Assembly (NCBI GenBank): GCA_947570625.1
Contig: CANOUP010000002.1
Coordinates: forward strand, 1-64,000
Direction: 5' to 3'
Source of the DNA: an uncultured Clostridia bacterium
GTDB taxonomy: Bacteria; Bacillota; Clostridia; Christensenellales; Borkfalkiaceae
DNA length: 64,000 nt
The notes beneath the pieces are model-generated. The model was given only the letters and a program-made list of their open reading frames with translations, did not search any database and was not told the DNA's origin. Below are positions 43,017 through 51,389 of the stretch, piece after piece (position 1 is the stretch's first letter; the number at the start of each line of letters is the position of its first letter). Both the position numbers and the translations under genes were made by a program.

Positions 43017-43045
43017 ATTATAGTCGAAACGGAAAAAATTGTCAA
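43017..43045 (-). promoter_or_regulatory. Promoter of pgk
   Basis: On the minus strand TTGACA (43040-43045), 17-bp spacer, TATAAT (43017-43022): a full consensus match. Confidence 0.9.
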
Positions 43046-43154
43046 TAGAAATATTGACGGGAAAATTTTTCGTGCGTTTTTTATTTGCTTTTGTAAAATG
43101 TATGATAAAATTGTAAAATTCTGCGGGCGCGCCGTCAAAAAGCACGGCGGTTTC

Positions 43155-43183
43155 TTGCTTTTTTGCGATTACCGTGTTATACT
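43155..43183 (+). promoter_or_regulatory. Promoter of the tyrA-rho-obgE operon
   Basis: TTGCTT (43155-43160), 17-bp spacer, TATACT (43178-43183), 23 nt before the tyrA start. Confidence 0.75.
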
Positions 43184-43206
43184 GAATATCGTATAGGTAA
43201 ATTGCA

Positions 43207-44058
43207 ATGAAGATATTAACGGCAGGTCTGGGAATAATAGGCGGTTCAATCTGTCTGGCGCTTAAACGCGCGGGGCACAGCGTCGACGGTATGAACCGTT
43301 CGCCGGGTCCCGCCGAGTACGCCCTTAATAACGGCATAATAGACGCAATCGCCGAAAGTCCCGCGGGCTATGATACGATAATAATTGCGCTTCCGCCCAA
43401 AGCGACGGTTGATTTTATTAATTCGGCGCGCTTTGCCGACGGCGCCGTCGTCGCAGACATTTGCGGGGTGAAGAAGTATATCCGGGACGAGGTCTTAAAA
43501 AAAACGCGCAATTTCCGCTACGTCGGCTGTCATCCTATGGCGGGAAAAGAAGTGAGCGGTATTGAAAACGCCTGCGCGGATTTGTTCGACAGCGCGAGTA
43601 TGGTTATAACTTCCGACGAAACTACGGATAAAGACGCTCTTGAAAGGATGCGCTCTCTCACCGCGGATATGGGGTTTAAATATATTGTGGAGTGTTCTGC
43701 GGAAGTGCACGACAAGAAAATAGCCTATACTTCCCAGCTTGCGCATATCGTTTCCAACGCTTACGTAAAGGACGGCGGACTTGACGGTTGTATAGGTTTT
43801 ACGGGCGGTAGTTTTCAGGATATGACGAGAATTGCGGGCGTGGACGCGGACGTGTGGTCGTCGCTGTATCTTCTCAATGCGGAAAATCTTTCTAAAAACA
43901 TCGGCTCTCTCATTTCGTCGTTAAGCGAAATCAAGGACGCGGTTGACCGAGCAGACGGAGAAAGTCTTCGGAAAATTCTGCAAGAGGGCAAACAGCGCTT
44001 CGAAAGCGGTAAAATCAGCGCTCCGCAGAAAAATATAGCGGTTAAAAAGTTGAAGTAA
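43207..44058 (+). CDS. tyrA: Prephenate dehydrogenase
   Basis: A 283-residue NAD(P)-dependent enzyme of tyrosine synthesis. The Rossmann start is LTAGLGIIGGSICLALK, followed by GCHPMAGKEVSGIENA, which holds the conserved His and Gly residues of TyrA, and an alpha-helical dimerisation domain with HDKKIAYTSQLAHIVSNA. No chorismate mutase or ACT domain is fused. It starts a plus-strand operon continuing through DUF1934, a metallo-hydrolase, rho, obgE and yhbY. Confidence 0.95.
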   Translation: MKILTAGLGIIGGSICLALKRAGHSVDGMNRSPGPAEYALNNGIIDAIAESPAGYDTIIIALPPKATVDFINSARFADGAVVADICGVKKYIRDEVLKKTRNFRYVGCHPMAGKEVSGIENACADLFDSASMVITSDETTDKDALERMRSLTADMGFKYIVECSAEVHDKKIAYTSQLAHIVSNAYVKDGGLDGCIGFTGGSFQDMTRIAGVDADVWSSLYLLNAENLSKNIGSLISSLSEIKDAVDRADGESLRKILQEGKQRFESGKISAPQKNIAVKKLK

Positions 44059-44078
44059 TATTCGGTATTTGTGTTATA

Positions 44079-44471
44079 ATGGAAATATACAGAATAAAAA
44101 TCGCATCTTTCGGTACGGGCTGGAACGACGTCAGGATAACCGAAGGGACAACCGAAATGCGCGGAGAAGAAGTTAAAGTGGATTACTCTCTCGACGGCGA
44201 CGCTTGCACGCTGACGGTGAACGGCGGTAAAGCCGTTCAAAAGCGGTGCGGAGAACAGAACGTACATATCCTGTTCGAAGAAGGAAAGACGACGGAGTGC
44301 GTTTTCGGCAACGGAGGTATGTCGGGTTCGTTCCTTATCTTTACCAACAAAATCAAATTAATTAACTCAAAAGGCGGTTTTAAGTTGAAACTCGATTATT
44401 TAAGCGGTCGGGACCGCGAACCTGTAAGCCTTACGTTTACGGCTTTAAAAAAATCTTGGGGGACAAAATGA
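44079..44471 (+). CDS. DUF1934 family beta-barrel protein
   Basis: A 130-residue small protein, rich in beta strands, matching the DUF1934 (YwiB-like, calycin-type barrel) family of Bacillota. No catalytic residues are known. Its ATG overlaps a TATAAT sequence (44075-44080 region), so the codon may not be used if that promoter is active; it can be translated from the tyrA transcript. The downstream hydrolase gene overlaps its stop by 4 nt. Confidence 0.75.
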   Translation: MEIYRIKIASFGTGWNDVRITEGTTEMRGEEVKVDYSLDGDACTLTVNGGKAVQKRCGEQNVHILFEEGKTTECVFGNGGMSGSFLIFTNKIKLINSKGGFKLKLDYLSGRDREPVSLTFTALKKSWGTK

Positions 44472-45112
44472 AAATAGAATATCTGGGGCATTCCTGTTTT
44501 AAGCTGACGGAGAGTACGGGCACGTCGATAGTCTGCGACCCGTACGACTCGTCCGTCGGTTACGACTTTCCCGAAGTTCAGGCGGAAGCCGTTACGGTTT
44601 CCCACGGACATTACGACCATAACAACGTGAAAGCGGTCAAGGGCTGTAAAACGGTAATAGACGGAGAGGGAAGCTATTCCCTGCCGGGAGTGGAAATAGA
44701 CGCTATAAAAAGCTATCACGACGAAAACGGCGGAAGCGACCGCGGGGGAAACCTCATTTTCAAATTCCGTATGGACGGAATAGACGTGTGCCACCTCGGC
44801 GATTTGGGCGAGGAGTGTTCCTCGGCGCTTATAGACCAGCTTCTGCCCGTAAACGTTTTACTCATACCCGTGGGGGGCAACTATACCATCGACGCGGAAA
44901 TGGCGAAGGAATACGTCGACAGGATTATGCCCGACGTGGTCATACCCATGCATTTTAGACAGAAGGGCTGTAAACTCGATATAGGCAAAGTGGACGAATT
45001 TATCGATTTGTTCGACGAGGACTGTATTGCCGAATCCGAAGAAGACGAGCTCGATTTAATGCGGAGCGATTTAAACGGTGATACTAAAATTGTCGTTTTG
45101 AGGAGACAGTAA
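44468..45112 (+). CDS. UlaG-like metallo-beta-lactamase-fold hydrolase
   Basis: A 214-residue soluble hydrolase. It has the start EYLGHSCFKL, the metal motif SHGHYDHNN, later HLGDLGEE and IPMHFR, as in the UlaG/RNase Z-like metal-dependent hydrolases of the L-ascorbate-6-P lactonase group. Its substrate is unknown; many such clostridial proteins are stand-alone. The start at 44468 overlaps the DUF1934 stop (ATGA) and has a GGGGG ribosome-binding site, while the longer start is inside that site. The rho gene overlaps its stop by one base. Confidence 0.9.
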   Translation: MKIEYLGHSCFKLTESTGTSIVCDPYDSSVGYDFPEVQAEAVTVSHGHYDHNNVKAVKGCKTVIDGEGSYSLPGVEIDAIKSYHDENGGSDRGGNLIFKFRMDGIDVCHLGDLGEECSSALIDQLLPVNVLLIPVGGNYTIDAEMAKEYVDRIMPDVVIPMHFRQKGCKLDIGKVDEFIDLFDEDCIAESEEDELDLMRSDLNGDTKIVVLRRQ

Positions 45113-46491
45113 TGATTCCCGAAAAACTTCTCGAAGACATAAAGGCGCGTCTGAACGCAAAGACCATACACGATTTACGTCAGGTTGCGCGCGCCGTGGG
45201 CGTTCCCCGTCCCGCAGACGGTAGAAAGGAAAGGCTGTTGGATTATATCGAAAAGATAGCTATGGGCGTCTGCGACCCGGTAGGTCCGGCGGTGAGAGGC
45301 GCTCACCCTAAGTCCGCCGAGTACGACAGACAGCTCGTGACGGACGTTTTCAGGTGCAGGGCGATAAGCCTTTCGGACGGCGAAGAGGATAACGGCGTGC
45401 ATTTCGAGCTGAGCGTGGGAAGCGGAGCGGAGTTCGATCCGCTCGATTTCAACGGCGACGGTTTGCTTGAAAAATCGGGCGACAAATGGTTTATGCGCGC
45501 AAGCGGAGCCGACGGTTCGCCTATCGAAGTGTTCGTACACGAAAATTTCGTAAACAAGTACGGTTTGCGCGAGGGCGATACCGTTTCGGGCAAGTGTAAG
45601 CGCGATTCGCTCGATGAGATGGCGGGGCTTGTCACCGTTCACGCAGTAAACGGCGCGCCTGCCGAAGGCGCTTCCGAACGTCCCTTTTTCGATAATCTTG
45701 AACCCGTTTATCCGTGCGAACGTATTAAAATAGATTGCGGTCAGGACGGCGTTACGGGCAGAATAGTGGATTTATTCGCCCCTGTCGGAAAAGGACAGCG
45801 CGCGTTTATAACGGGACCGCACGGTTCGGGCAAAACGCGTCTTTTAAAAAATATTGCGCTCGGTATCCATTCCGAAGGAGTCAAGACGGTTATAGCGCTT
45901 ATTGACGCTCGCCCCGAAGAAGTATCCGATTTCTATAAAACGTTTCCCGATACGGACGTGTTCACCTCTTCGTTCGACGCGGGATACAGCGGGCACGTGC
46001 GTACGGCAAAACTCGCGCTCGAATACTGCAAACGCAGGGCGGAAAGCGGAGAGGACGTCGTTCTTCTTTTAGACGATTTAGTCCGCCTGACGCGCGCCTA
46101 CAATATGTGCGGGAAGCAGTTTCTTTCGGTAATCGATTCGTCGGCTGTCGGCAGTGTCAAAAAATATCTTGCCGCCGCAAAAAACACGACGGAAGGCGGT
46201 TCGCTTACGATAATCGCGACCCTCGGCTCGGGAGAAGGAGAGGATGAAAATACCGTGCTTTCCGCTTTGAAAGATTTGTGCAATATGCGCATAAATCTCT
46301 CTTACGACCTTGCACGCGCTTATGTAAGACCCCCGATTGACCTTGCACAGACTTTTTCCTCGCACGAAGAAGCGCTTCTTACAAGCGAGGAGCTGTCGGC
46401 GGCGGTGAAACTGCGCGGAAAAGACATACGCGAAATAATTAAAATATTCGAAAATACCGGCTCGGACAAGGAGCTTTTCAAATCACTTTAA
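45112..46491 (+). CDS. rho: Rho-family transcription terminator, divergent in catalytic residues
   Basis: A 459-residue Rho homologue. It has the Rho_N helix domain (IHDLRQVARAVGVP), a cold-shock RNA-binding domain (about residues 115-180) and a RecA-type ATPase. Walker A is GPHGSGKTR (Lys241), Walker B VVLLLDDLVRL. Normal Rho proteins have IDERPEEV; here it is IDARPEEV, so the catalytic glutamate is Ala266. The usual APPKAGKT P-loop, the Q-loop and the R-loop lysine are also changed (TIIATLGSGEGEDENT). It may hydrolyse ATP poorly or act differently. It is in the tyrA-obgE operon. Confidence 0.88.
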   Translation: MIPEKLLEDIKARLNAKTIHDLRQVARAVGVPRPADGRKERLLDYIEKIAMGVCDPVGPAVRGAHPKSAEYDRQLVTDVFRCRAISLSDGEEDNGVHFELSVGSGAEFDPLDFNGDGLLEKSGDKWFMRASGADGSPIEVFVHENFVNKYGLREGDTVSGKCKRDSLDEMAGLVTVHAVNGAPAEGASERPFFDNLEPVYPCERIKIDCGQDGVTGRIVDLFAPVGKGQRAFITGPHGSGKTRLLKNIALGIHSEGVKTVIALIDARPEEVSDFYKTFPDTDVFTSSFDAGYSGHVRTAKLALEYCKRRAESGEDVVLLLDDLVRLTRAYNMCGKQFLSVIDSSAVGSVKKYLAAAKNTTEGGSLTIIATLGSGEGEDENTVLSALKDLCNMRINLSYDLARAYVRPPIDLAQTFSSHEEALLTSEELSAAVKLRGKDIREIIKIFENTGSDKELFKSL

Positions 46492-46495
46492 ATTT

Positions 46496-47776
46496 ATGGC
46501 AGATAAAAATATATTTACCGACAAGGTAAAAATCACAATAAAATCGGGCGACGGCGGGGACGGAATGAATTCGTTCAAAGCTTTCAAGGGCAAACCCGCA
46601 TGCGGACCGGACGGAGGAGACGGCGGTAACGGAGGCAACGTTTACGTAGTCGCCGACGGATGCATGAACGACCTGCTTTCTTTCCGCTATACTTCTAAAT
46701 ATTTCGCGGGCAACGGCGAGCGGGGCGGAACGAATAAATGTTTCGGCAAGGGCGGAAACGATATGATAATCAAAGTTCCCGTCGGAACTGTCGTACGCGA
46801 CGCTGAAACGGACACGGTCATTTCCGATATGTTCGCCGAGGGCGAACGTAAACTGATAGCGGAAGGCGGAAGAGGCGGAAAGGGTAACGTACGGTTTACC
46901 ACCGCGCGCAGACACGCACCCAATTTTGCCCAGAAGGGCGAAAAAACCGAACCGCACGTCCTTATACTCGAACTCAAAGTTATAGCCGACGTTGGCATAA
47001 TAGGCTTTCCCAATGTCGGAAAGTCTACCCTGCTTTCCAAAATTTCGGCGGCAAGACCCAAAATCGCAAACTACCACTTCACGACGCTTTCGCCCAATCT
47101 CGGAGTAGTTAAGTATTATGAAAACAGCTTTGTCGCGGCGGATATTCCCGGACTTATCGAAGGTGCGTCGGACGGTGCGGGGCTGGGGCACGACTTTTTA
47201 AGACATATAGAGCGCACGAGGATGCTTTTGCACGTTGTCGATATTTCGGGTTCGGAAGGCAGAGACCCGACGGAAGACTTTAAAAAAATCAATTCCGAAC
47301 TGAAAGTTTACAGCAAAGTGCTTGCTTCGTTACCGCAGATTGTTGCTCTGAACAAGTGCGACGTGTACGGCGCGGAGGAAAACATAAAGCAGTTTAAAAA
47401 GAAGTTTTCACGCAAATATAAAATTTTCCCCATAACCGCGGTAAACGGCGAGGGGACGGACAAGCTTATTGAAGGTGTGTTTTCCGTTCTCGAAACTTTA
47501 CCTCCCGTGAAGCGTATGGAAAGCGATGAGAATTTTACGTATACGAAAAGCGGGGACCTCGGTTTCGAAATTTATATGGACGGCGACGCTTATGTGGTAG
47601 TCGGTGCGCTTGTGGATATGCTTTGCCGTAACGTTGCGCTCAACGACCCCGATTCCATGGCGTATTTCCAGAAAATACTCCGCGAGAAGGGAGTTATATC
47701 CAAACTGCGCGAGATGGGAATAAAGGAAAACGATACGGTTATCGTAGGCGACGTCGAATTCGATTTCGTCAATTAA
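46496..47776 (+). CDS. obgE: Obg GTPase (CgtA)
   Basis: A 426-residue GTPase required for 50S assembly and stress responses. It has the glycine-rich Obg fold (GGDGGDGMNSFKAFKG, GPDGGDGGNGGNVYV), the G domain (G1 GFPNVGKSTLL, G3 DIPGLIEGAS, G4 NKCDV) and the C-terminal OCT domain (about 345-426). It is 4 nt after rho without a clear ribosome-binding site, so translation is probably coupled. yhbY follows after 18 nt; this neighbourhood is conserved in Bacillota. Confidence 0.97.
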   Translation: MADKNIFTDKVKITIKSGDGGDGMNSFKAFKGKPACGPDGGDGGNGGNVYVVADGCMNDLLSFRYTSKYFAGNGERGGTNKCFGKGGNDMIIKVPVGTVVRDAETDTVISDMFAEGERKLIAEGGRGGKGNVRFTTARRHAPNFAQKGEKTEPHVLILELKVIADVGIIGFPNVGKSTLLSKISAARPKIANYHFTTLSPNLGVVKYYENSFVAADIPGLIEGASDGAGLGHDFLRHIERTRMLLHVVDISGSEGRDPTEDFKKINSELKVYSKVLASLPQIVALNKCDVYGAEENIKQFKKKFSRKYKIFPITAVNGEGTDKLIEGVFSVLETLPPVKRMESDENFTYTKSGDLGFEIYMDGDAYVVVGALVDMLCRNVALNDPDSMAYFQKILREKGVISKLREMGIKENDTVIVGDVEFDFVN

Positions 47777-47794
47777 CATTTAAAAGAGGTAATT

Positions 47795-48091
47795 ATGCTG
47801 ACGTCAAAACAGCGCAGTAAACTGAAAAGCCTTGCCTCGAACCTGTCGTCCGTGGGACAGGTGGGCAAGGAAGGAATAGGCGAAAATATGCTTGCAAGCT
47901 TTTCGGATTGTCTTGAAAAGCGCGAGCTTATAAAAATTAATATACTTGAAAACGCAAACGGCTGTCCTAAGGAACTCGGCAGGGAACTTGCCGAAAAGCT
48001 TTCGGCGGAGTGCGTTATAGTCATAGGCAGAAAAGCCGTGCTTTACAGAAAGTTGGGACGCAAGGACGTAGAACATATTGCGCTGGACTAA
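47795..48091 (+). CDS. yhbY: YhbY (CRS1/YhbY) RNA-binding protein
   Basis: A 98-residue single CRM domain, known to bind pre-50S particles. The sequence MLTSKQRSKLKSLASNL, then QVGKEGIGENM and IVIGRKAVLYRK (with the GxxG-like loop) is typical. It has an AAAGAGGT ribosome-binding site. It lies after obgE and before the nadD-yqeK fusion, as in the B. subtilis yqe cluster, although a gene on the opposite strand now separates it from the latter. Confidence 0.95.
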   Translation: MLTSKQRSKLKSLASNLSSVGQVGKEGIGENMLASFSDCLEKRELIKINILENANGCPKELGRELAEKLSAECVIVIGRKAVLYRKLGRKDVEHIALD

Positions 48092-48837
48092 TTAAGCGCA
48101 AGCGCAACGACGGAGAGCGTAAGCATTATACCCCCGCTTATAATGTAGTAAACGGGAAAGAACGTGAAATAGCTTAGCGCAAGAAGCGCCATGCCCGACC
48201 AGAACAGCGGGGCGCATATTTTTCTTGAAAACCGCGCTTTGATTTTTTTCCACGCCCCTATTTTTTTTGCGCCTTCGTAAACGTATTTTTCGGGCAGAAG
48301 CTTTTTGTCTTTTAAAAGTTTATAGATATAGTCTATCTGTTTGATTTCTATCAAAAAGTTTTCGGCAAGCGCGGCTGCTTCGGCTGAAACGCGGTTGCAG
48401 AGAATTATTTTATTTTTATCGCTTTTAAATTTGACGGCGCAAGCCACATCGTCCTCGCTTATGGGTTGCATTTTAAATACGGTAAAATATAAATCGTCGC
48501 CCGCATAAATTTTTCCGCCCTTTATCTGCGGAGTTTCGTCCTCGGTTTTTAAACTTTCCGTAAACAATTCGGCAATATATTCGTCTGAAGAAAGCGACAG
48601 ATGAAGCGACAAAAGCTTTTTTTGTTTTTCGTCGCGGGAAATCAACAGTTTTTTGTCCTGTTTACGGCTTATGTACAAAAAACTCAGGCTTCCGAACAGC
48701 AGGAAAGCGCAGATTGCAAAGCCGAGAGCGATATAAACGTTTTTCGTATAATATCTTATTGCGGTGAAAAATATCAGGAACGCACATACTGCGGTAAACG
48801 CGCTGTCTAAAATAAGGGGCAGATTGATTTTTCTCAT
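48088..48837 (-). CDS. Membrane protein of unknown function
   Basis: A 249-residue protein I do not recognise. Two helices at the N-terminus (about 10-25 and 30-52) and two at the C-terminus (about 208-226 and 228-247) surround a soluble middle of about 150 residues, rich in Lys, Glu and Ser. It lies convergent to yhbY with a 4-nt overlap and splits the usual yhbY-nadD order. No Shine-Dalgarno sequence is obvious. Confidence 0.8.
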   Translation of the reverse strand: MRKINLPLILDSAFTAVCAFLIFFTAIRYYTKNVYIALGFAICAFLLFGSLSFLYISRKQDKKLLISRDEKQKKLLSLHLSLSSDEYIAELFTESLKTEDETPQIKGGKIYAGDDLYFTVFKMQPISEDDVACAVKFKSDKNKIILCNRVSAEAAALAENFLIEIKQIDYIYKLLKDKKLLPEKYVYEGAKKIGAWKKIKARFSRKICAPLFWSGMALLALSYFTFFPVYYIISGGIMLTLSVVALALN

Positions 48838-48887
48838 ATACTGATTATTGACACAATATTTTTAGTTTATTCCGCGGTATTACTCAG

Positions 48888-49985
48888 ATGAAAACAGCAA
48901 TTTTCGGCGGGTCTTTCAACCCCGTCCATAAAGAACACGTAAATATAGTATGTTCGGCAAAGCGCGAACTCGGGCTTGACAGGGTAATAGTCGTGCCTTC
49001 CGCGGTAACCCCCAACAAATACGGCAGAATAACCGCTTCGGGCGAGCACAGGCTGAAAATGTGCCTTCTTGCCTTCGACGGTGTTGCCGAAGTATCGGAT
49101 TACGAAATTGCGAAGGGCGGAATAAGCTATTCTTATCAGACGTGCGAAGAGTTTGCAAAACGCTTTGCGGGCGATAAACTGTATTTTATCGTCGGGGCGG
49201 ATATGTTCGAAAACTTTCCCGCTTGGAAATATCCGCAACGTATTCTCGATAAGGCAACGCTTGCCGTCTGCGCAAGGGAAAAACCTTTTAAGGCGCAGGC
49301 TCCGTTTGAATTCGAACAGTTTTCTTACGTAGGAGCAAAGGTAAGTTCGACAAAGATACGCACGCTTTTCGCGCTCGGCGAAAGCGCAGGTGACTCCGTT
49401 GCCCCGGCTGTCGCCGACTACGTTGAACGTAACGGCGTATACCGTCTTGAATATATCGGCAAACTTAAAAGTATGCTTACGCCTGAACGGTGGGCGCATA
49501 CCGTACGGGTTGCGGTTATGGCCGCGGAAAACTGTTTGCGCTTCGGTATTGCGGAAAATAAAGCAATAACGGCGTCAGTTCTGCACGATTGCGCCAAATA
49601 TCTCGCCCGCGGTTCGGACGAACTAAAAGGCTTTATATTCCCCGACTGCGTTCCGGGCAGTGTAATGCATCAGTATACAGGAGCGTACGTTGCCGAGCGT
49701 TTGTTCGGAATTAACGATTGCGACGTTCTCAACGCAATAAAATATCATACAAGCGGAAGACCTGATATGTCGCCTCTCGAAAAGCTGATATACCTATGCG
49801 ACCTGCTCGAAGAGGGACGCAGTTTCGAGGGAATAGAAAAGCTCCGCCGTGCCTTTGAAAAGGGGCTTGACGAAGCAATGTACGAGGCGCTGGACCATCA
49901 GCTGAAATATCTTAAAAACACGGGCGAGCCCGTTTACCCGCTGACCGTGCGGGCATATGAATTTATAAAGGAAAAAAATAAATGA
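48888..49985 (+). CDS. nadD-yqeK: Fusion of NadD (nicotinate-nucleotide adenylyltransferase) and YqeK (HD phosphohydrolase)
   Basis: A 365-residue protein combining two enzymes. Residues 1-190 are NadD: GGSFNPVHKEHVNIV (the GxFxPxHxxH nucleotidyl-transfer motif), VGADMFENFPAWK and SSTKIRTLF. Residues about 200-365 are YqeK: TPERWAHTVRVAVMA, VLHDCAKYLA (HD motif) and ALKYH-like NAIKYHTSGRPDMS. NadD makes nicotinate adenine dinucleotide; YqeK hydrolyses Ap4A symmetrically. In B. subtilis these are separate adjacent genes, so the stop between them has been lost here. rsfS overlaps the end by 4 nt. Confidence 0.93.
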   Translation: MKTAIFGGSFNPVHKEHVNIVCSAKRELGLDRVIVVPSAVTPNKYGRITASGEHRLKMCLLAFDGVAEVSDYEIAKGGISYSYQTCEEFAKRFAGDKLYFIVGADMFENFPAWKYPQRILDKATLAVCAREKPFKAQAPFEFEQFSYVGAKVSSTKIRTLFALGESAGDSVAPAVADYVERNGVYRLEYIGKLKSMLTPERWAHTVRVAVMAAENCLRFGIAENKAITASVLHDCAKYLARGSDELKGFIFPDCVPGSVMHQYTGAYVAERLFGINDCDVLNAIKYHTSGRPDMSPLEKLIYLCDLLEEGRSFEGIEKLRRAFEKGLDEAMYEALDHQLKYLKNTGEPVYPLTVRAYEFIKEKNK

Positions 49986-50332
49986 CAAGCAACGAAAAAA
50001 CTTCTTTGATATGCAAAATTCTTTCCGACAGAAAGGCGAACGACATCGTCTACATTGCCGTGGAAGACAAAACCAGCCTCTGCGATTATTTCATAATAGC
50101 GGGTGGCAGGTCTAAAACACAGGTTAAAGCTCTTGCCGAGCACCTTGAAGAAAAACTCAAAAAAGAATACGAAACAGTGCCCCGCCGTACCGAAGGCATA
50201 CAGGGCGGAAGGTGGGCGGTTCTCGATTACGGCGACGTAATCGTTCATCTTTTCGGCGACGAAGAGCGCGATTTTTACCGACTCGAACGTCTTTGGGAGG
50301 ATGGCGAAAATCTTAAAAGATACAAAGATTGA
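49982..50332 (+). CDS. rsfS: Ribosomal silencing factor RsfS
   Basis: A 116-residue protein that binds L14 and blocks subunit joining when nutrients are poor. Typical segments are DIVYIAVEDKTSLCDYFIIAGG, RTEGIQGGRWAVLDYGDVIVH and YRLERLW. The ATG overlaps the nadD-yqeK stop (ATGA). This is the conserved end of the yqe cluster. Confidence 0.96.
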   Translation: MTSNEKTSLICKILSDRKANDIVYIAVEDKTSLCDYFIIAGGRSKTQVKALAEHLEEKLKKEYETVPRRTEGIQGGRWAVLDYGDVIVHLFGDEERDFYRLERLWEDGENLKRYKD

Positions 50333-50338
50333 TATTTT

Positions 50339-50572
50339 TCATTTTTTGAAATTTATCTCTTTCGGTTCGGAATAGGTCGATTTTTTCGACCTCTTTCTTT
50401 CGACTATATAATAAACAGGCTCGGGCTTGGGCGGAGGAGGAGCAACCTTCTCCTTCGGAGGCTCGGGCTTCTTTTTTGCGCTTAAAAGACCTATGTATGC
50501 AAGTTTTATCAGGTGGACGAGAATAAAACAGACAACGAAAGTTAAAAACAAATATAATACGCCTATAAACAT
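50339..50572 (-). CDS. Small proline-rich single-pass membrane protein, unknown
   Basis: A 77-residue peptide: one hydrophobic helix (residues about 2-30), a basic stop-transfer segment, a proline-rich stretch (KPEPPKEKVAPPPPKPEP) and a Lys/Ser-rich tail. I do not recognise the family. The ATG at 50572 is preceded by TATAAT with six bases between, suggesting a leaderless mRNA, though no good -35 is visible. It stands alone between rsfS and the DeoC homologue. Confidence 0.6.
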   Translation of the reverse strand: MFIGVLYLFLTFVVCFILVHLIKLAYIGLLSAKKKPEPPKEKVAPPPPKPEPVYYIVERKRSKKSTYSEPKEINFKK

Positions 50573-50647
50573 ACCTGAATTATAAAGGTAAAACCATTCA
50601 GAAATTTGAAATAATTTATAATTTTATAGGTAAAAAAGGAATTTTAT

Positions 50648-51388
50648 ATGTCTGAAATTATTATGAGCGAAACAGAAAAACAGCAGTTTACAGAATTTAA
50701 AAGAAAACTCGGCTTGCAGGCGGCGCAGGCGCAGGTGAATAAAATCGAATACAATTTGTGCGACGCCGCCGTTGAAAAGGGTACTTTAAGGCGCGCCTGT
50801 CAGGACGCGAACGTCTTAAAACTCGGCGGAATATGCGTTCTGCCCGCGCTCGTCAAACCTTGCGCGGCGTTTTTGGGCAGTAACCGCAAAACTTTACTCA
50901 TAGCGTGCATTTCCTTTCCGCACGGAGGTGACAGTCTTAAAACAAAAAAATCCGCAATAAAAAACGCCGTAAAAGACGGCGCTGACGAAGTGGAGGTGAC
51001 AATCCCCGTAAGCTATTTGAAGGACGGAAATCTGGCGTATGTCAGGCGTGAATTCAAAAAGCTGAAACGCTCCGCGGGGAAAAAGACGGTAAGAATAAAT
51101 ATCGAAAGCGCCCTGCTCGTTCCTCAGGAAATTACAAGGGTGTGCGCTCTCGCCGCAGATTGCGGTATAACATCGCTTAGAAGTTCCTCGGGCGCATACG
51201 GCGGCGGTTTCGACGGCGAAACTATAATGCGGATGAAATCCGCCGTCAAAGATAAGTGCATAATCAAAGCGGACGGCGTAACCAATATCGCCGATATGAA
51301 TACTGCCGTGGATATGGGGGCGGGGGTCATCGGCTGTAAAAACGCTTCCGACCTGGCAAGAATGATTTTGCAGACTGCCGAAAATTAA
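50648..51388 (+). CDS. DeoC-family aldolase homologue with altered active site
   Basis: A 246-residue TIM-barrel protein of the deoxyribose-phosphate aldolase family. The order ACISFPHGG, ADEVEVTIPVSYLKDG, VRINIESALL, ITSLRSSSGAYGGG, IIKADGV aligns with the family. In active DeoC the Schiff-base lysine lies in FIKTSTG; here this is SLRSSSG, so Arg178 replaces it. The acidic residue of EVDMVIN is Glu116 instead of Asp, while the second lysine (Lys207, IIKADGV) is kept. It may not be a deoxyribose-phosphate aldolase. The neighbours (rsfS, helicase) show no nucleoside catabolism. Confidence 0.85.
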   Translation: MSEIIMSETEKQQFTEFKRKLGLQAAQAQVNKIEYNLCDAAVEKGTLRRACQDANVLKLGGICVLPALVKPCAAFLGSNRKTLLIACISFPHGGDSLKTKKSAIKNAVKDGADEVEVTIPVSYLKDGNLAYVRREFKKLKRSAGKKTVRINIESALLVPQEITRVCALAADCGITSLRSSSGAYGGGFDGETIMRMKSAVKDKCIIKADGVTNIADMNTAVDMGAGVIGCKNASDLARMILQTAEN

Positions 51389-51389
51389 A

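Noticed and set aside
44075..44080. A separate promoter for the DUF1934 gene
   Set aside because: The TATAAT overlaps the start codon and has no -35 at a fitting distance; transcription from tyrA is the simpler explanation.
46478..47191. A 237-residue minus-strand frame opposite obgE
   Set aside because: Shadow caused by the glycine-rich, GC-biased codons of obgE.
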